A stretch of 64,000 bases of DNA, taken from Theocolax elegans. Taxonomy: Eukaryota > Arthropoda > Insecta > Hymenoptera > Cerocephalidae. Positions 9,758 through 21,244 of this stretch are shown piece after piece. The notes below the pieces were generated by a model. That model saw nothing but the letters and a program-made list of their open reading frames with translations. It did not search any database and was not told where the DNA came from. A program made the position numbers and the translations under genes. Position 1 is the stretch's first letter. Every line of letters begins with the position of its first letter. The stretch covers positions 38,692,905-38,756,904 of the forward strand of contig CM047427.1 of NCBI GenBank assembly GCA_026168455.1, in the 5' to 3' direction.

Positions 9758-12700
9758 TTATAAAATTTCCGGATAAACAACATTTTTAGTAGTTTTTGTG
9801 GGTGAAGTTATTAAAATGAATTGATTCTTTGGGTTTCCAGTACGTGAAAATGCAACATATAATTGCTCGTGTGAGAAACATTCTGACCGTAAATCAATTC
9901 CGACGTAATTATAAGTTTGAACTTGGGATTTATTGATACTAATTGCAAATGAAAGTTTTATGGGAAATTGTAAACGTTTAAATTGAAACGGCAAATCTAT
10001 AGGGATCATTGGCATGCGCGGAATAAAAGCAGACTCTCCAGCAGCAGGACCAATCAATATGATGGCTTCAATAATGTTATTACGCATCACTTTGACTTGT
10101 AATCTAGTACCATTACATAAATTAGGATGTTGAAGATTGCGTAGCAATATTATTGGAGTTCCTATTTTAAGTTTTAAATTATGTGGAGGAAATCCTGCCG
10201 GATAATGTACAACGTATTCAGTATTGACAATTTTATCAATAGATAAATATTCTTTTATATCACCATTAAATTTACCTAAAATATAATGATTAATTTCTTC
10301 AGCAAGAGCATTTCGTGGTGAAATAATTGCTCTTTCACACTGCCAAAGATAAGACTTCTGTAATAAATTTTCAATATCAGGATAAACTTTCGATATAAAA
10401 TCATCCAGACTTAAACCAACTTGACCAAGATTATCTTCAATGTGAATGTAACTATTATTATTATCTATAGTACCATTTCCCATTTTTAATAATTGCTCGG
10501 AAAAGTCCGGGTTACCCCCACCAAGATACGCTCTCATATTTGTGCGCAAATGTAAAGTTTCAACATTATTCCATATTTGCGATGATTTTAAACATGCTTT
10601 AACAATATCAGCTCTTGTTCCTTTTGTTATATCTGGTAAAGTCTGACGAAAATCGCCAGCAAAAACAAATGTTACACCACCCATTAACAAATTAACAGAT
10701 CTGAGATCCCGTAAAGTTTTATCAATAGCTTCTATATGTGCTCTATGAGTCATAGTATATTCATCCCATACAATAAGGATCGTTTCTTGGAGAATTTGGC
10801 CTAAAAGACCATTTTTACGAATGGAACATACAAAATCTTGATACAAAATACATTTAATGGTAACTTGAAAGTCGAATGCGCTGTTCTACCGCCTTTAAGA
10901 AGAGTTGCAGCATGCCAGAAGATGCAACAGCTACGGCTATATTACCCGTTGAGCGTATTTTGTCCAATAATAAATTAATAAAAAATGTTTTACCCGTTCC
11001 TCCAGGGGCATCAATAAAAAAAACTTTTCCACATTTGTTAGCAGCACTATTGATAATAGCATCATATGCGTATTTTTGATCAGGTACTAATTTAGATAAA
11101 TTATCTTGAACATTATTTATTAAGTCATCGATATTGAAGCATGTAAAAGATTCTGTGAAAGGACAATTAGAAGGTTGTTCTTCACGAACTGGAGATTACA
11201 TTCCAAATTCCTGTAGATATTTTTCAGAAAGTTTCACAACTCTATCTTCTATTTCAATTAAACCTTGATTAAAAATATTATCAGAGTAAGTTAACGTGAT
11301 ATCGTTATTACGTTGACGTTCTTTGTGAAAAATATCTTCACATAAATCTTTTTGAAACCTTTCCCATAATAAAATAGGTTGAGGTGGTTGCCAAAACACT
11401 AAAATAATAGCAAATAAGTCCCTCATCTTTGAAGATGTTTGTGTTATTGCAGCATCAGCTAATGTGTTTTTCCATTGGTCATCATTTTCTAATAGTCCGA
11501 GCGCTTGACATGCTGCTTTAAAAGTGGGATATATTACACTATTAACTGTTTTAAGTGATTCAAATGAAGTTGGTCCACGAATATGGTGTAATAACATCCT
11601 TAGGTGAAAGCATTCGACTTGATTAGGATGAACTGTGTAAACTCTACCTAAAGCAGCATCTTTTTTAATACCAGGATATCCTTCAAAGTCTTGGCCACGT
11701 TTCCTTCTAGAAAATTTGTTATTATTCCATACATAATAGGTAGGTACCTCGTCATATAGTAATGTTTTAGCAAAATCATCCGAAGAAGCCAAATCTAAGA
11801 AAGCAGTGAGTGTTGTACTCCGCGGATGTTCAAGGACTTGTTGAATGGTATCTTCAGTAAAATAAACACGTTGACAATTTTCTAAATGAACAGCTAAATG
11901 TACTACAGCTGGATACCTTTCATGTATTGGAAAGTCGAAAAACCTCCACATTGCTTCTGAAGTGCATATGTAACGACCATTGATATAATTACTAATTTCA
12001 TCATTATTATTGATAGAAAATGTTGCTTAATCTGTACACTTATTTATATATTTGCATCTGTATTTTATGGCTTGCACTGAATGGCAGTATTCAACATTAA
12101 TATGAGTATTAAAACATCTTAATAACAATGGTGAAAATGGGACAACCCATCTATTGTCAATTAGTACCATTTGATTGCGAATTTTAATTTGAGTAGTGTG
12201 CCCACTATTCTGTGGAGACCTTCGGCGGTATAGTGGATAGCCATTTTCACCAGTTATAGTATTCTCTAAAAAATGTCTTGGATAATTTTTTGTACATTTT
12301 CCATTATTTAAATGAATCATATTTTTGCAAACAATTTGAAATAATTCAGGGTCAATGTCTTTATCTGGGAATTCAGCAGAAATAATTTTATCAATTTCAT
12401 CTGGTTGAATTTTTATTTGAAGCCATAATAGTATATGCGCGTGTGGCAAACCTCGTTTTTGTCATTCTATACTAAACATATAACATTCAACAGAACCAAA
12501 TATACAATTTTTAGTTAATAGGTGCATCAACTTCTTAACTTTTAAATGAATAACTCTGGAAATGATATCGTGTCTATCAAATGATTTTTGATTTTGAAAT
12601 AACTCTCTGCGTATTTCAGGCCATTCAGGATTGCATGTAAAAGTTATAAACAAATCCGGGCGTCCTTTTTTACGTACGTATGTCATCGCATCTTGAGTTT

Positions 12701-14069
12701 TCTCATGCATGTAACGGGGTGAACCTGTAAATGAAGATGGCAAAATAACACATTGCCCAATATTTCCAGGGTTAATATTAGCATCATTATTAATAGTATC
12801 TCGAAGATGTATATAATCATCTGTGCGTAATTTTTTTTGATTGCTACGACTGAAAAGTAGTCTTTCGGTTGTCATTTTTGCCTTAGTATCTATAACATAT
12901 TGATTTAATAAATTTTTAAAATACAGTAAATAGTTGATACTATTTTGTCTCACCATTAATCTATAAGCATAAAATTGCATGCAAGTTACTGTTTTAGAAG
13001 TATTAGTTCGTTGTTGCATAGTCAAGTAATATCCATCTTCTCCTTTAGTAAACATTAAAGGATATTGTAAAGGGTCGTAAGAACGATGAAGTTCAGATAC
13101 ACGTTGTAAATGACCACCTCTATGATGTAAGACAATATCTCTAGGACCTTTGTCTTCGTCAACCAATAAAACCGCAACTTCGTTGCAAGTAGGAGCATTG
13201 TATCGGCCCCTATGTTCATTATTAGGTACACGATCTGAATGTATAATCAGTTTAAAATTATTTAAATTTTGTAAAGAATTATTTTCAAGATTGTATTTAA
13301 AACTTTTTATTAAATTATTATTTAGGATTAATATGCGATCGTGCCGAAATTTGATCATTTTGAGACATAAAATAAATTTGTAAAAATTGATGATTTTCAT
13401 GAGGATTTGGTAACATATTACCAATTAAATGATAAACTTGGCCTTGAATTTTAAATGTAGGCATAAAGCTTCCTTCTTTGATTTCTTTAGCGCTAAAAGA
13501 AGTCATTTGAAATAATGTATTATATTGTCTGCAATTATCAAGAAAATGTGCTGAATCCCTATGAATACCTAATATTACATCTTTCATAAACTACGGAGGC
13601 TCTTCTAATAGTGGAAGATGTACTTTACCATTAGCACAACAAAGTCCAGGTGCTTCGTCTTTCCATTTTTTGCATCACAGTGAATACAAATCTTATTCAT
13701 TTCACCTATTTGAATATCTTTAAAACCTGCATAATCTAATTCAGGTTGATATTCAAATGCAGGTCTTTGACTACAAATATTTTGTAAGATACGTCGATTG
13801 TTAGTATTACGCAATCGTTGATTTGCAAGCCTTTGAATTCTTTCATCAATGGACTCTCGACGTCTACTAACAGAAGTTTGCATTCGTTGAGTTAATAAAC
13901 ATAACTCTCTTTGAGAATCTGTTTCTCGAGAAAGTCGCAATGTTTGTTGTGAAGACATTTACGACAATCGAGATTCACGATCATCATGACTTTCATTAAG
14001 TCGTCGATCTCTCATTGCTCTAGGTCGAGCAGTTCTTCTCGACAAATTAGTTTTAATAGATTTAGGCAT
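9758..14069 (-). pseudogene. Helitron Rep-helicase (RepHel), broken by stops and frameshifts
   Basis: RepHel nicks and unwinds DNA for rolling-circle transposition. Start chosen at 14069 (MPKSIKTNLSRR); an ATG further up (14306) is in the same frame but has no family support. Order: Arg-rich head with repeated RLANQRLRN-like words and CIHCDAKNGK (to 13605); Helitron_like_N region (12462-13587, LFITFTCNPEWPEIRREL); HUH motif MPHAHILLWL (12420-12449); tyrosine motif AIKYRCKYINKC (about 12036-12075); spacer (11196-11951); Pif1-type helicase with Walker A DAPGGTGKT (about 10985-11012), then Walker B-like IVWDEYTMTHRAH and VFAGDFRQTLPD, to AFSRTGNPKNQF at the C-end. Breaks: in-frame stops at 13959 and near 12462 and 11960, and frameshifts near 13600, 13420 and 10850. 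All catalytic motifs are still readable. Confidence 0.85.
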
Positions 14070-14442
14070 TTTGATTTTTGCAATAAACGCAAGTAAAAAT
14101 AATGCCGAAATGACGAATACATCAATGGCTCGAGGCGTATTAATATTGTCTGCGTGCAAATTTTGTAATGGGAATAGTAAAACCAGTCGCCACCTATCGG
14201 TCGTTGGGCGAAGCATGCGCATTGTATAGCGCCGACCGCAGAACACCTTCCTATGCGAAGTAGTCCCTACTACGCTATGGCAATATAGTCCCATGCTTTT
14301 TTTCACAAATAATGCATTAAAAAATGAATGTTTATATAGCCTATGTCACTCCAGATGTTATAACATATCTATATGCAAAGTTTCAAAATATTCGGTTAAG
14401 TAGTTTTTGTGTTTATCGGTTATATATAAACAAACCTTCTCT

Positions 14443-14460
14443 CTTTATATATTAGTAAGA
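14443..14460 (-). other. Likely Helitron 5' terminus
   Basis: Read on the minus strand: host A, then TCTTACTAATATATAAAG. The leading TC and AT-rich start match Helitron 5' ends. It lies about 390 bp upstream of the putative start codon. Confidence 0.6.
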
Positions 14461-14543
14461 TAAGATTCCGAAAAAACTTATGCTGATGTCCGCATAAGTC
14501 AGTTTCTATTTCTTTAAGTGTCTGCATAAGTCCACTTATATAG

Positions 14544-14590
<47 letters not shown>

Positions 14591-14857
14591 GATTTTTTTT
14601 AAATAAACCACTTTAATACCCTACAATAAAATCACTTTAAACCCCTAAAACTATAGCAATATTTTTCATCTTTCTAGTAATACCTACAGTACCTTCCAAA
14701 AGGTTATAAACATTTTAAATTTTATCATATCAACGCGTATTTGATTTGGCGTTTAACAGTGAAAATCATTATAGAAAATATAATAAAATGTATTAAAAGA
14801 GTAAAATAAAGGTAATAGTTTCAATTTTCGATTAATACTATTCAATATCTTTTGTTT
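14461..14857. other. Intergenic, AT-rich
   Basis: Nothing coding. Holds the (AT)n tract listed separately and A/T-rich unique sequence. Confidence 0.5.
14545..14588 (+). repeat. (AT)n microsatellite
   Basis: About 22 uninterrupted AT dinucleotides. Confidence 0.95.
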
Positions 14858-15176
14858 TAATAAATAAAAAGGCTTTATTGATCTCTACGAACAAACACTT
14901 TCTTGTAGCCGACGTTTCGGACGTTTTTTTGGCCGTCCCTTATCAAGGCAAACAAAAAACGCAGAGATGCTAATCACATTCCGGATTCAGCAACATCTCA
15001 CCAAACGCACAGAACCACTCACACTTGTGACATTCTCGCTCAATGCGTTGAAACGAGGACCTCCCCGAAGGAAGTTTTTTGTTTGCCTTGATAAGGGACA
15101 GACAAAAAAACGTCCAAAACGTCGGCTACAAGAAAGTGTTCGTTCGTAGAGATCAATAAAGCATTTTTATTTATTA
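14858..15176. mobile_element. Small fold-back element with a hammerhead-like motif in each arm
   Basis: Arms 14858-14960 and 15074-15176 are reverse complements with a few mismatches around a 113-nt centre. Read from centre outward, each arm has GCCTTGATAAGGGAC, a short A-rich loop, CGTCC, then (G/A)AAACGTCGGC and CTACAAGAAAGTGTT. This resembles the hammerhead-bearing terminal repeats of Penelope-like elements, but I see no Penelope coding sequence. Confidence 0.55.
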
Positions 15177-15890
15177 ACAAATTCTGGACGAACGATAATT
15201 TCTCCCACCATCTATCTTCTGTTTTAATTATCCAAAGAATTTTCCTTCATAATAAGAAAATTATGTTCAAACAGATCGAAATTTTCATCAATTGACATAC
15301 AAAATTGTAGATGGTATCAATTAAAAATATATAAAATGATCTTTTTTGTTTTTCTTTGAAATTTTTAAAAATATTTTCCAAAAATTTGGTTAGTTCAATA
15401 TTACCATATTTTACAAGTAAACAAAATTTTAATAAAAATTACATTTTAGATTATAGAGTTTTTCTCAAAAGCCAAACATTTACTAGCAAAGAAAAACATT
15501 TACTATACAAATTAAAATATGAACCTAGTAAAAAATTTTAAACTAATTTAATTTTCAATGTTATCACGGAACAGTTCACTTATAATTAAAGACATTAAGT
15601 AAGTAAAGAGTATTATTTTTTGGCACCTTCTTAAAATTATTTTTAATTTGGTACTTTGTTAAAATTATTTTTGAGTTGGCACGTTGTTAAAATTATTTCT
15701 GAATTGGAACCCTTTTGTACTAAGCCGACGATTGAATCTCGTATAGTAAGAGTGGTTGGAAAGGGAAAACGTATTCACGTTGTGTCGACGAATTAGTCTA
15801 TAAAATAATAGCAACTGATCACTTTATTCAAAGAGTTGGTCTTTCTAACAGATTAAATTAAGATACTATTGATTGGCTATTATATATATG
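15177..15890. other. Intergenic, AT-rich
   Basis: No recognised gene. The open frame 15356-15541 is low-complexity Lys/Phe/Asn and looks random. Contains the 29-bp tandem repeat. Confidence 0.45.
15620..15712 (+). repeat. 29-bp tandem repeat, about three units
   Basis: Three successive units of the type TTGGYACnTTnTTAAAATTATTTnTGA, the last partial. Confidence 0.75.
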
Positions 15891-16584
15891 AGTGATTCTC
15901 TGTGACATCGAAGATAAAAAGTGAATATAGCTATAACTGTAGGAATATATTTTAGAGGTGTCCAGTAGTTCTCCTGAATTTTTTCAGATTTTTTCGGGGC
16001 CATTATTTTAAGTTACAGAGAGTGAAAGTTGACATTTTAGCACTTTTTTGCATTATATACCCATTTTTATGAATTTTTAGCTCCCAGGGGATGCATTTTT
16101 CACTAAAAACATAAGTATGACTTTTTTTGTAAAATTTTCCGAACTTTTCATTAAAAATACTTTTAAAGACATAATTGTATGCTGTCACACTCTTGTGAGC
16201 CATTTAAACCTTAAATAGTGAAAATCAGCAATTCGGCTCCGAACTCTGGTAACCTAATACTGTCTAAAAGATGTCTTTTTATAGTCAGAAACTGCCTAAA
16301 AATTTCCAGAGTGGGTCTAAATCATTAAGATCACTTATGGTCAAAATATCCGGGAAAAGTGCCCGAAATATTAATAGAAATGTATATTTGTTGCCTTATA
16401 ACGATGAATCTATTAGCATGATCATTGCAAAAAAATTTATGCACTTACCTTGGAGTGGTAGAAAAGTATCTCCACTTGTTTCAGTATCCATCTAATCCCC
16501 TGTAGGCTGCTAAAAATGCAAATATTATTATACAATTATAAAAAATTAATTTTTAAAGATTCATAATGCTGGATTTTCAATTTT
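15891..16584. repeat. Large inverted repeat, left arm (about 0.7 kb)
   Basis: Reverse complement, with few differences, of 16813-17510. The central loop is 228 nt (16585-16812). Each arm carries the acceptor-like block TTTTTAGCAG and the ACTGAAACAAGTGGAG word also found at 60-180. An open frame of 66 codons at 16003-16203 (-) recurs, broken, in the right arm (17194 onward, +); I do not recognise it. Confidence 0.9.
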
Positions 16585-16812
16585 AAAACCACTTTAAGAA
16601 TTATGATATTAATATGAAGGATTACTATAAATATATTAACATTATTATTACAATAACTGAATATACGTATTTAATACAAGAAATATATAAATAAATCAGA
16701 TCTGAGATTATAATGAGTAATATGATTACGTGACAGTGACAAGTTTGTGAAATTCAAACAACGTATTGCTGAATAATAAGAATAATAATGTTGATACTTT
16801 TATAGTAAGTAG

Positions 16813-17510
16813 TAAAATTGAAAATCCAGCATTATGAATCTTTAAAAATTAATTTTTTATAATTGTATAATAATATTTGTATTTTTAGCAGCCTACAGGG
16901 GATTAGATGGATACTGAAACAAGTGGAGATACTTTTCTACCACTCCAAGGAAAGTGCATAAATTTTTTTGCAATGATCATGCTAATAGATTCATCGTTAT
17001 AAGGCAACAAATATACATTTCTATTAATATTTCAGGCCCTTTTCCCAGATATTTTGACCATAAGTGATCTTAATGATTTAGACCCACTCTTGAAATTTTT
17101 AGGCAGTTTCTGACTATAAAAAGACATCTTTTAGACAGTATTAGGTTACCAGAGTCCGGAGCAGAATTGCTGATTTTCACTATTTAAGGTTTAAATGGCT
17201 TACAAGAGTGTGACAGCATACAATTATGTCTTTAAAAGTATTTTTAATGAAAAGTTCGGAAAATTTTACAAAAAAGTCATACTTATGTTTTTAGTGAAAA
17301 ATGCATCCCCTGGGAGCTAAAAATTCATGAAAATGGGCATATAATGCAAAAAAGTGCTAAAATGTCAACTTTGACTCTCTGTAACTTAAAATAATGGCTC
17401 AGAAAAAATCTGAAAAAATTCAGGAGAACTACTGGATACCTCTAAAACATATTCTCACAGTTATAGCAATATTCATTTTTTTCATCTTTGATGTCACAGA
17501 GAACCACGCA
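16813..17510. repeat. Large inverted repeat, right arm (about 0.7 kb)
   Basis: Mate of the left arm. Outer edges read GTGATTCTCTGTGACATC (left) and GATGTCACAGAGAACCAC (right). Confidence 0.9.
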
Positions 17511-18222
17511 TATATATATGGAGTATTCCACGTGAAGTGGTCCGATCAAAATTTTAAAATGCACCAAATGTTGGGTATACTTTGCAAATGTTTTTCAGAA
17601 TACAGAAAAAAATTTTTAGGTACTGGAATCTATTTGCTCAAAAGTTATTCTAACCTCAAAAAGTGAATTTTTCCATATTTTTTTGCAACACCAGCTGGGT
17701 TTACCGCTATATAACTCAAAATCTATCAATTTTTACTATAGAACATTATATGTAACATTCGTTGCTAATTATATCTAGAATTTATTCTTCTGGGTTAGAA
17801 TTTCTAATCTCAAGGTCAATGTTACATAAACTACATGTCAATATTTAACTTGAAAAAAGTGCAAGTGCGCCACCTTTGATTTTTTCATCCAAAAATCTAA
17901 AAGAAAGCTTGGAGCAATACCTTTCAAATGGTCTGTATCATTTTTATGGCCTTCAATTCTGTAAAAAGTTATGACAATTTAAAGAAACACGAAATTTTTT
18001 TAAAAATTTAAATGGGAATTACCATGTTAATTTTTGTGAATTTTTTGTCTTTCTTTAAATTGTCATAACTTTTTACAGAATTGGAGGCCATAAAAGTGCT
18101 ATAGACCATTTGAAAGGTATTGCTCCAAGCTTTCTTCTAGACTTTTGGATGAAAAAATCAAAGGTGGCGCACTTGCACTTTTTTCAAGTTGAATATTGAC
18201 ATGTAGTTTATGTAGCATTGAC
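17511..18222. mobile_element. Palindromic fold-back element, copy F1 (right arm cut short)
   Basis: Begins after a TATATA tract with TATTCCACGTGAAGTGGTCC. The left arm runs to a centre at about 18020 (AATTACCATGTTAATTTTTGTGAA); the right arm retraces it but stops at about 18222, where copy F2 begins. No gene: the 17394-17666 frame only crosses the junction with the previous repeat. Confidence 0.85.
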
Positions 18223-19197
18223 GATCCAAAATTTTAAAATGGCACCAATGTTGGGTATACTTTGCAAATGTTTTTCAGAATACAGAAAAAAATTTTTAGG
18301 TACTGGAATCTATTGCTCAAAAGTTATTCTAACCTCAAAAGTGAATTTTTCCATATTTTTTTGCAACACCAGCTGGGTTTACCGCTATATAACTCAAATC
18401 TATCAACTTTTACTATAGAACATTATATGTAACATTCGTTGCTAATTATATCTAGAATTTATTCTTCTGGGTTAGAATTTCTAATCTCAAGGTCAATGTT
18501 ACATAAACTACATGTCAATATTTAACTTGAAAAAAGTGCAAGTGCGCCACCTTTGATTTTTTCATCCAAAATCTAAAAGAAAGCTTGGAGCAATACCTTT
18601 CAAATGGTCTGTAGCATTTTTATGGCCTTCAATTCTGTAAAAAGTTATGACAATTTAAAGAAACACGAAATTTTTTTTAAAAATTTAAATGGGAATTACC
18701 ATGTTAATTTTTGTGAATTTTTTGTCTTTCTTTAAATTGTCATAACTTTTTACAGAATTGGAGGCCATAAAAGTGCTATAGACCATTTGAAAGGTATTGC
18801 TCCAAGCTTTCTTCTAGACTTTTGGATGAAAAAATCAAAGGTGGCGCACTTGCACTTTTTTCAAGTTGAATATTGACATGTAGTTTATGTAGCATTGACC
18901 TTGAGATTAGAAATTCTAACCCAGAAGAATAAATTCTAGATATAATTAGCAACGAATGTTACATGTAATGTTCTATAGTAAAAGTTGATAGATTTTGAGT
19001 TATATAGCGGTAAACCCAGCTGGTGTTGAAAAAAATATGGAAAAATTCACTTTTTGAGGTTAGAATAACTTTTGAGCAAATAGATTCCAGTACCTAAAAA
19101 TTTTTTTCTGTATTCTGAAAAACATTTGCAAAGCATACCCAAAATTTGGTGCATTTTAAAATTTTGATCGGACCACTTCACGTGGAATACCCTATAT
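18223..19197. mobile_element. Palindromic fold-back element, copy F2 (left tip missing)
   Basis: Starts inside the left arm at GATCCAAAATTTTAAAATGG and lacks the outer TATTCCACGTGAAGTGG. Centre about 18700; the right arm is complete and ends CACTTCACGTGGAATACCC at about 19192. Nearly identical to F1 and F3 where they overlap. Confidence 0.85.
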
Positions 19198-20193
19198 ATG
19201 GGTATTCCACGTGAAGTGGTCCGATCAAAATTTTAATATGCACCAAATTTTGGGTACACATTGCAAATATTTCTCAGAATACAGAAAAAAATTTTTAGAT
19301 ACTGGAATTTATTTGCTCATAAGTTATTCTAACCTCAAAAAGTGAATTTTTCCATATTTTTTTGCAACACCAGCTGGGTTTACCGCTATATAACTCAAAA
19401 TCTATCAATTTTTACTATAGAACATTATATGTAACATTCGTTGCTAATTATATCTAGAATTTATTCTTCTGGGTTAGAATTTCTAATCTCAAGGTCAATG
19501 TTACATAAACTACATGTCAATATTTAACTTGAAAAAAGTGCAAGTGCGCCACCTTTGATTTTTTCATCCAAAAATCTAAAAGAAAGCTTGGAGCAATACC
19601 TTTCAAATGGTCTGTATCATTTTTATGGCCTTCAATTCTGTAAAAAGTTATGACAATTTAAAGAAACACGAAATTTTTTAAAAATTTAAATGGGAATTAC
19701 CATGTTAATTTTTGTGAATTTTTTGTCTTTCTTTAAATTGTCATAACTTTTTACAGAATTGGAGGCCATAAAAGTGCTATAGACCATTTGAAAGGTATTG
19801 CTCCAAGCTTTCTTCTAGACTTTTGGATGAAAAAATCAAAGGTGGCGCACTTGCACTTTTTTCAAGTTGAATATTGACATGTAGTTTATGTAGCATTGAC
19901 CTTGAGATTAGAAATTCTAACCCAGAAGAATAAATTCTAGATATAATTAGCAACGAATGTTACATGTAATGTTCTATAGTAAAAGTTGATAGATTTTGAG
20001 TTATATAGCGGTAAACCCAGCTGGTGTTGAAAAAAATATGGAAAAATTCACTTTTTGAGGTTAGAATAACTTTTGAGCAAATAGATTCCAGTACCTAAAA
20101 ATTTTTTTCTGTATTCTGAAAAACATTTGCAAAGCATACCCAAAATTTGGTGCATTTTAAAATTTTGATCGGACCACTTCACGTGGAATACCC
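19198..20193. mobile_element. Palindromic fold-back element, copy F3 (complete)
   Basis: Complete ~1-kb palindrome: outer ends GGGTATTCCACGTGAAGTGG (19200) and the reverse complement at about 20192, centre about 19700. Flanked by TATATA on the left and ATATATATATA on the right, suggesting insertion at TA-rich sites. No coding capacity, so non-autonomous. Confidence 0.9.
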
Positions 20194-20324
20194 CATATAT
20201 ATATATAATGTTATATCTCAATTATTCAAATGATTGTATTTATGATTAATTAATTATTTTAAAAAATGTTGATTTGTACCAATAATTCTTATATTTTTCA
20301 ATCTTATGTTTAATTCCTTTTTAG

Positions 20325-20528
20325 CTTTTGGCAGCAAAACCGTAGGATGTCAAGATAATGTAGTGAATAACAGTTTGCATCTTTTGCTGCAAGTTCCATA
20401 TTATTTACCAGAGGATAAACGGTTTGACATTATGATGTTGGCATTAATTCTTCTCATAAATCTAGTAGAACAATGTGAAGAGAATAAAACATTACTTATT
20501 GCTTCAAAAGCATTTACAAACAATGAAG
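20325..20528 (+). CDS. wapl: Internal exon of WAPL (wings apart-like cohesin release factor)
   Basis: WAPL acts in the nucleus with PDS5 to open the cohesin ring and release it from chromatin. The exon encodes 67-68 residues with no stop. LLQVPYYLPEDKRFDIM followed by LLINLVEQCEEN matches the conserved helical C-terminal WAPL domain (vertebrate counterpart: VLQVPKYLPQEQRFDIR, then GLLINLVEY). Splice signals are good: pyrimidine-rich TTTAATTCCTTTTTAG before 20325 and GTAATAATAAG after 20528. It starts at codon position 2 and ends at position 1, so it needs neighbours in phase. No other WAPL exon is recognisable, implying very long introns, or an isolated copy. The sequence is intact, unlike the transposon genes around it. 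Confidence 0.82.
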
Positions 20529-20735
20529 GTAATAATAAGTAGATATATGCGTGCACGCGCGCGTAAGTGTAGTTGTTTGCGTGTGGGCTTAATACAGTGG
20601 GATTAATATTGTGAGAAATTACTTACTTTAAATTAATAGTAAATATTGTTTTATTAAATTTTTTTATAATTGTTTAATTAATTTCATACATTATTAAACC
20701 CGCTGTCTTGAATAGCGTTTATTTTTTAAATTTAA
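20529..20735. other. Presumed intron start
   Basis: Begins at the splice donor. Contains GCACGCGCGCG and TTGTTTGCGTGTG stretches, otherwise AT-rich. Confidence 0.4.
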
Positions 20736-20955
20736 CCTCTTCTAACCGGTGTCCACATACGTGGACAGTTTTAAATTTATGATTGTGACATGCTAAAAAT
20801 TTTCTCCTATAAAATCGACGGTAGCTTTAACCTCTTCGAATATAGTACTAAATGATATATATTTCTGTATATTTTAAGTTTTTAATACAAAAAATAATAA
20901 ATCCATAAAAAAAAAGTTCTTTTATTTGTGCATTGATGGTGTCGGTCAGAAAAGG
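20736..20955. mobile_element. piggyBac-type MITE, 220 bp
   Basis: Flanked on both sides by TTAA (20732-20735, 20956-20959). Ends are imperfect inverted repeats: CCTCTTCTAACCGGTGTCC on the left, and CCTTTTCTGACCGACACC as the reverse complement of the right end. No coding sequence. Its ends differ from the larger piggyBac-like element at 3.5 kb, so it belongs to another subfamily. Confidence 0.75.
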
Positions 20956-21244
20956 TTAAGTTTTCGTTATTAGAGTTTTAAATAACTCATTATATCAATA
21001 AACTAAATATTCCCCAACAATTTCCATAATTATATCAACTAATTGGTATAAATATATATTTTCACCACTATTAAATTAAGTAAGGGGTAATACAGTTACA
21101 GTGTACTGACAAGTAAACCTACCCTATACAATTCTATGGAAGTTAAATGATTTAGATAATTTTTTTAATTTAGTTCAATTTCCATTGCTATATGCCATAT
21201 ACTTTGTGTAGTTTTAGTTCTCTTGATCCCTGATAAAATCATAT
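20956..21244. other. AT-rich spacer
   Basis: No gene or repeat recognised between the MITE and the next fold-back copy. Confidence 0.4.

Larger units (their letters stand above)
9758..14460 (-). mobile_element. Helitron (rolling-circle transposon), decayed autonomous copy
   Basis: The minus strand encodes a broken Rep-helicase typical of Helitrons. Upstream, at 14451-14460, the minus strand starts TCTTACTAATATATAAA preceded by A, which fits a Helitron 5' end (A|TC). The 3' end was not found; 9758 is simply the end of the gene. Confidence 0.8.
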
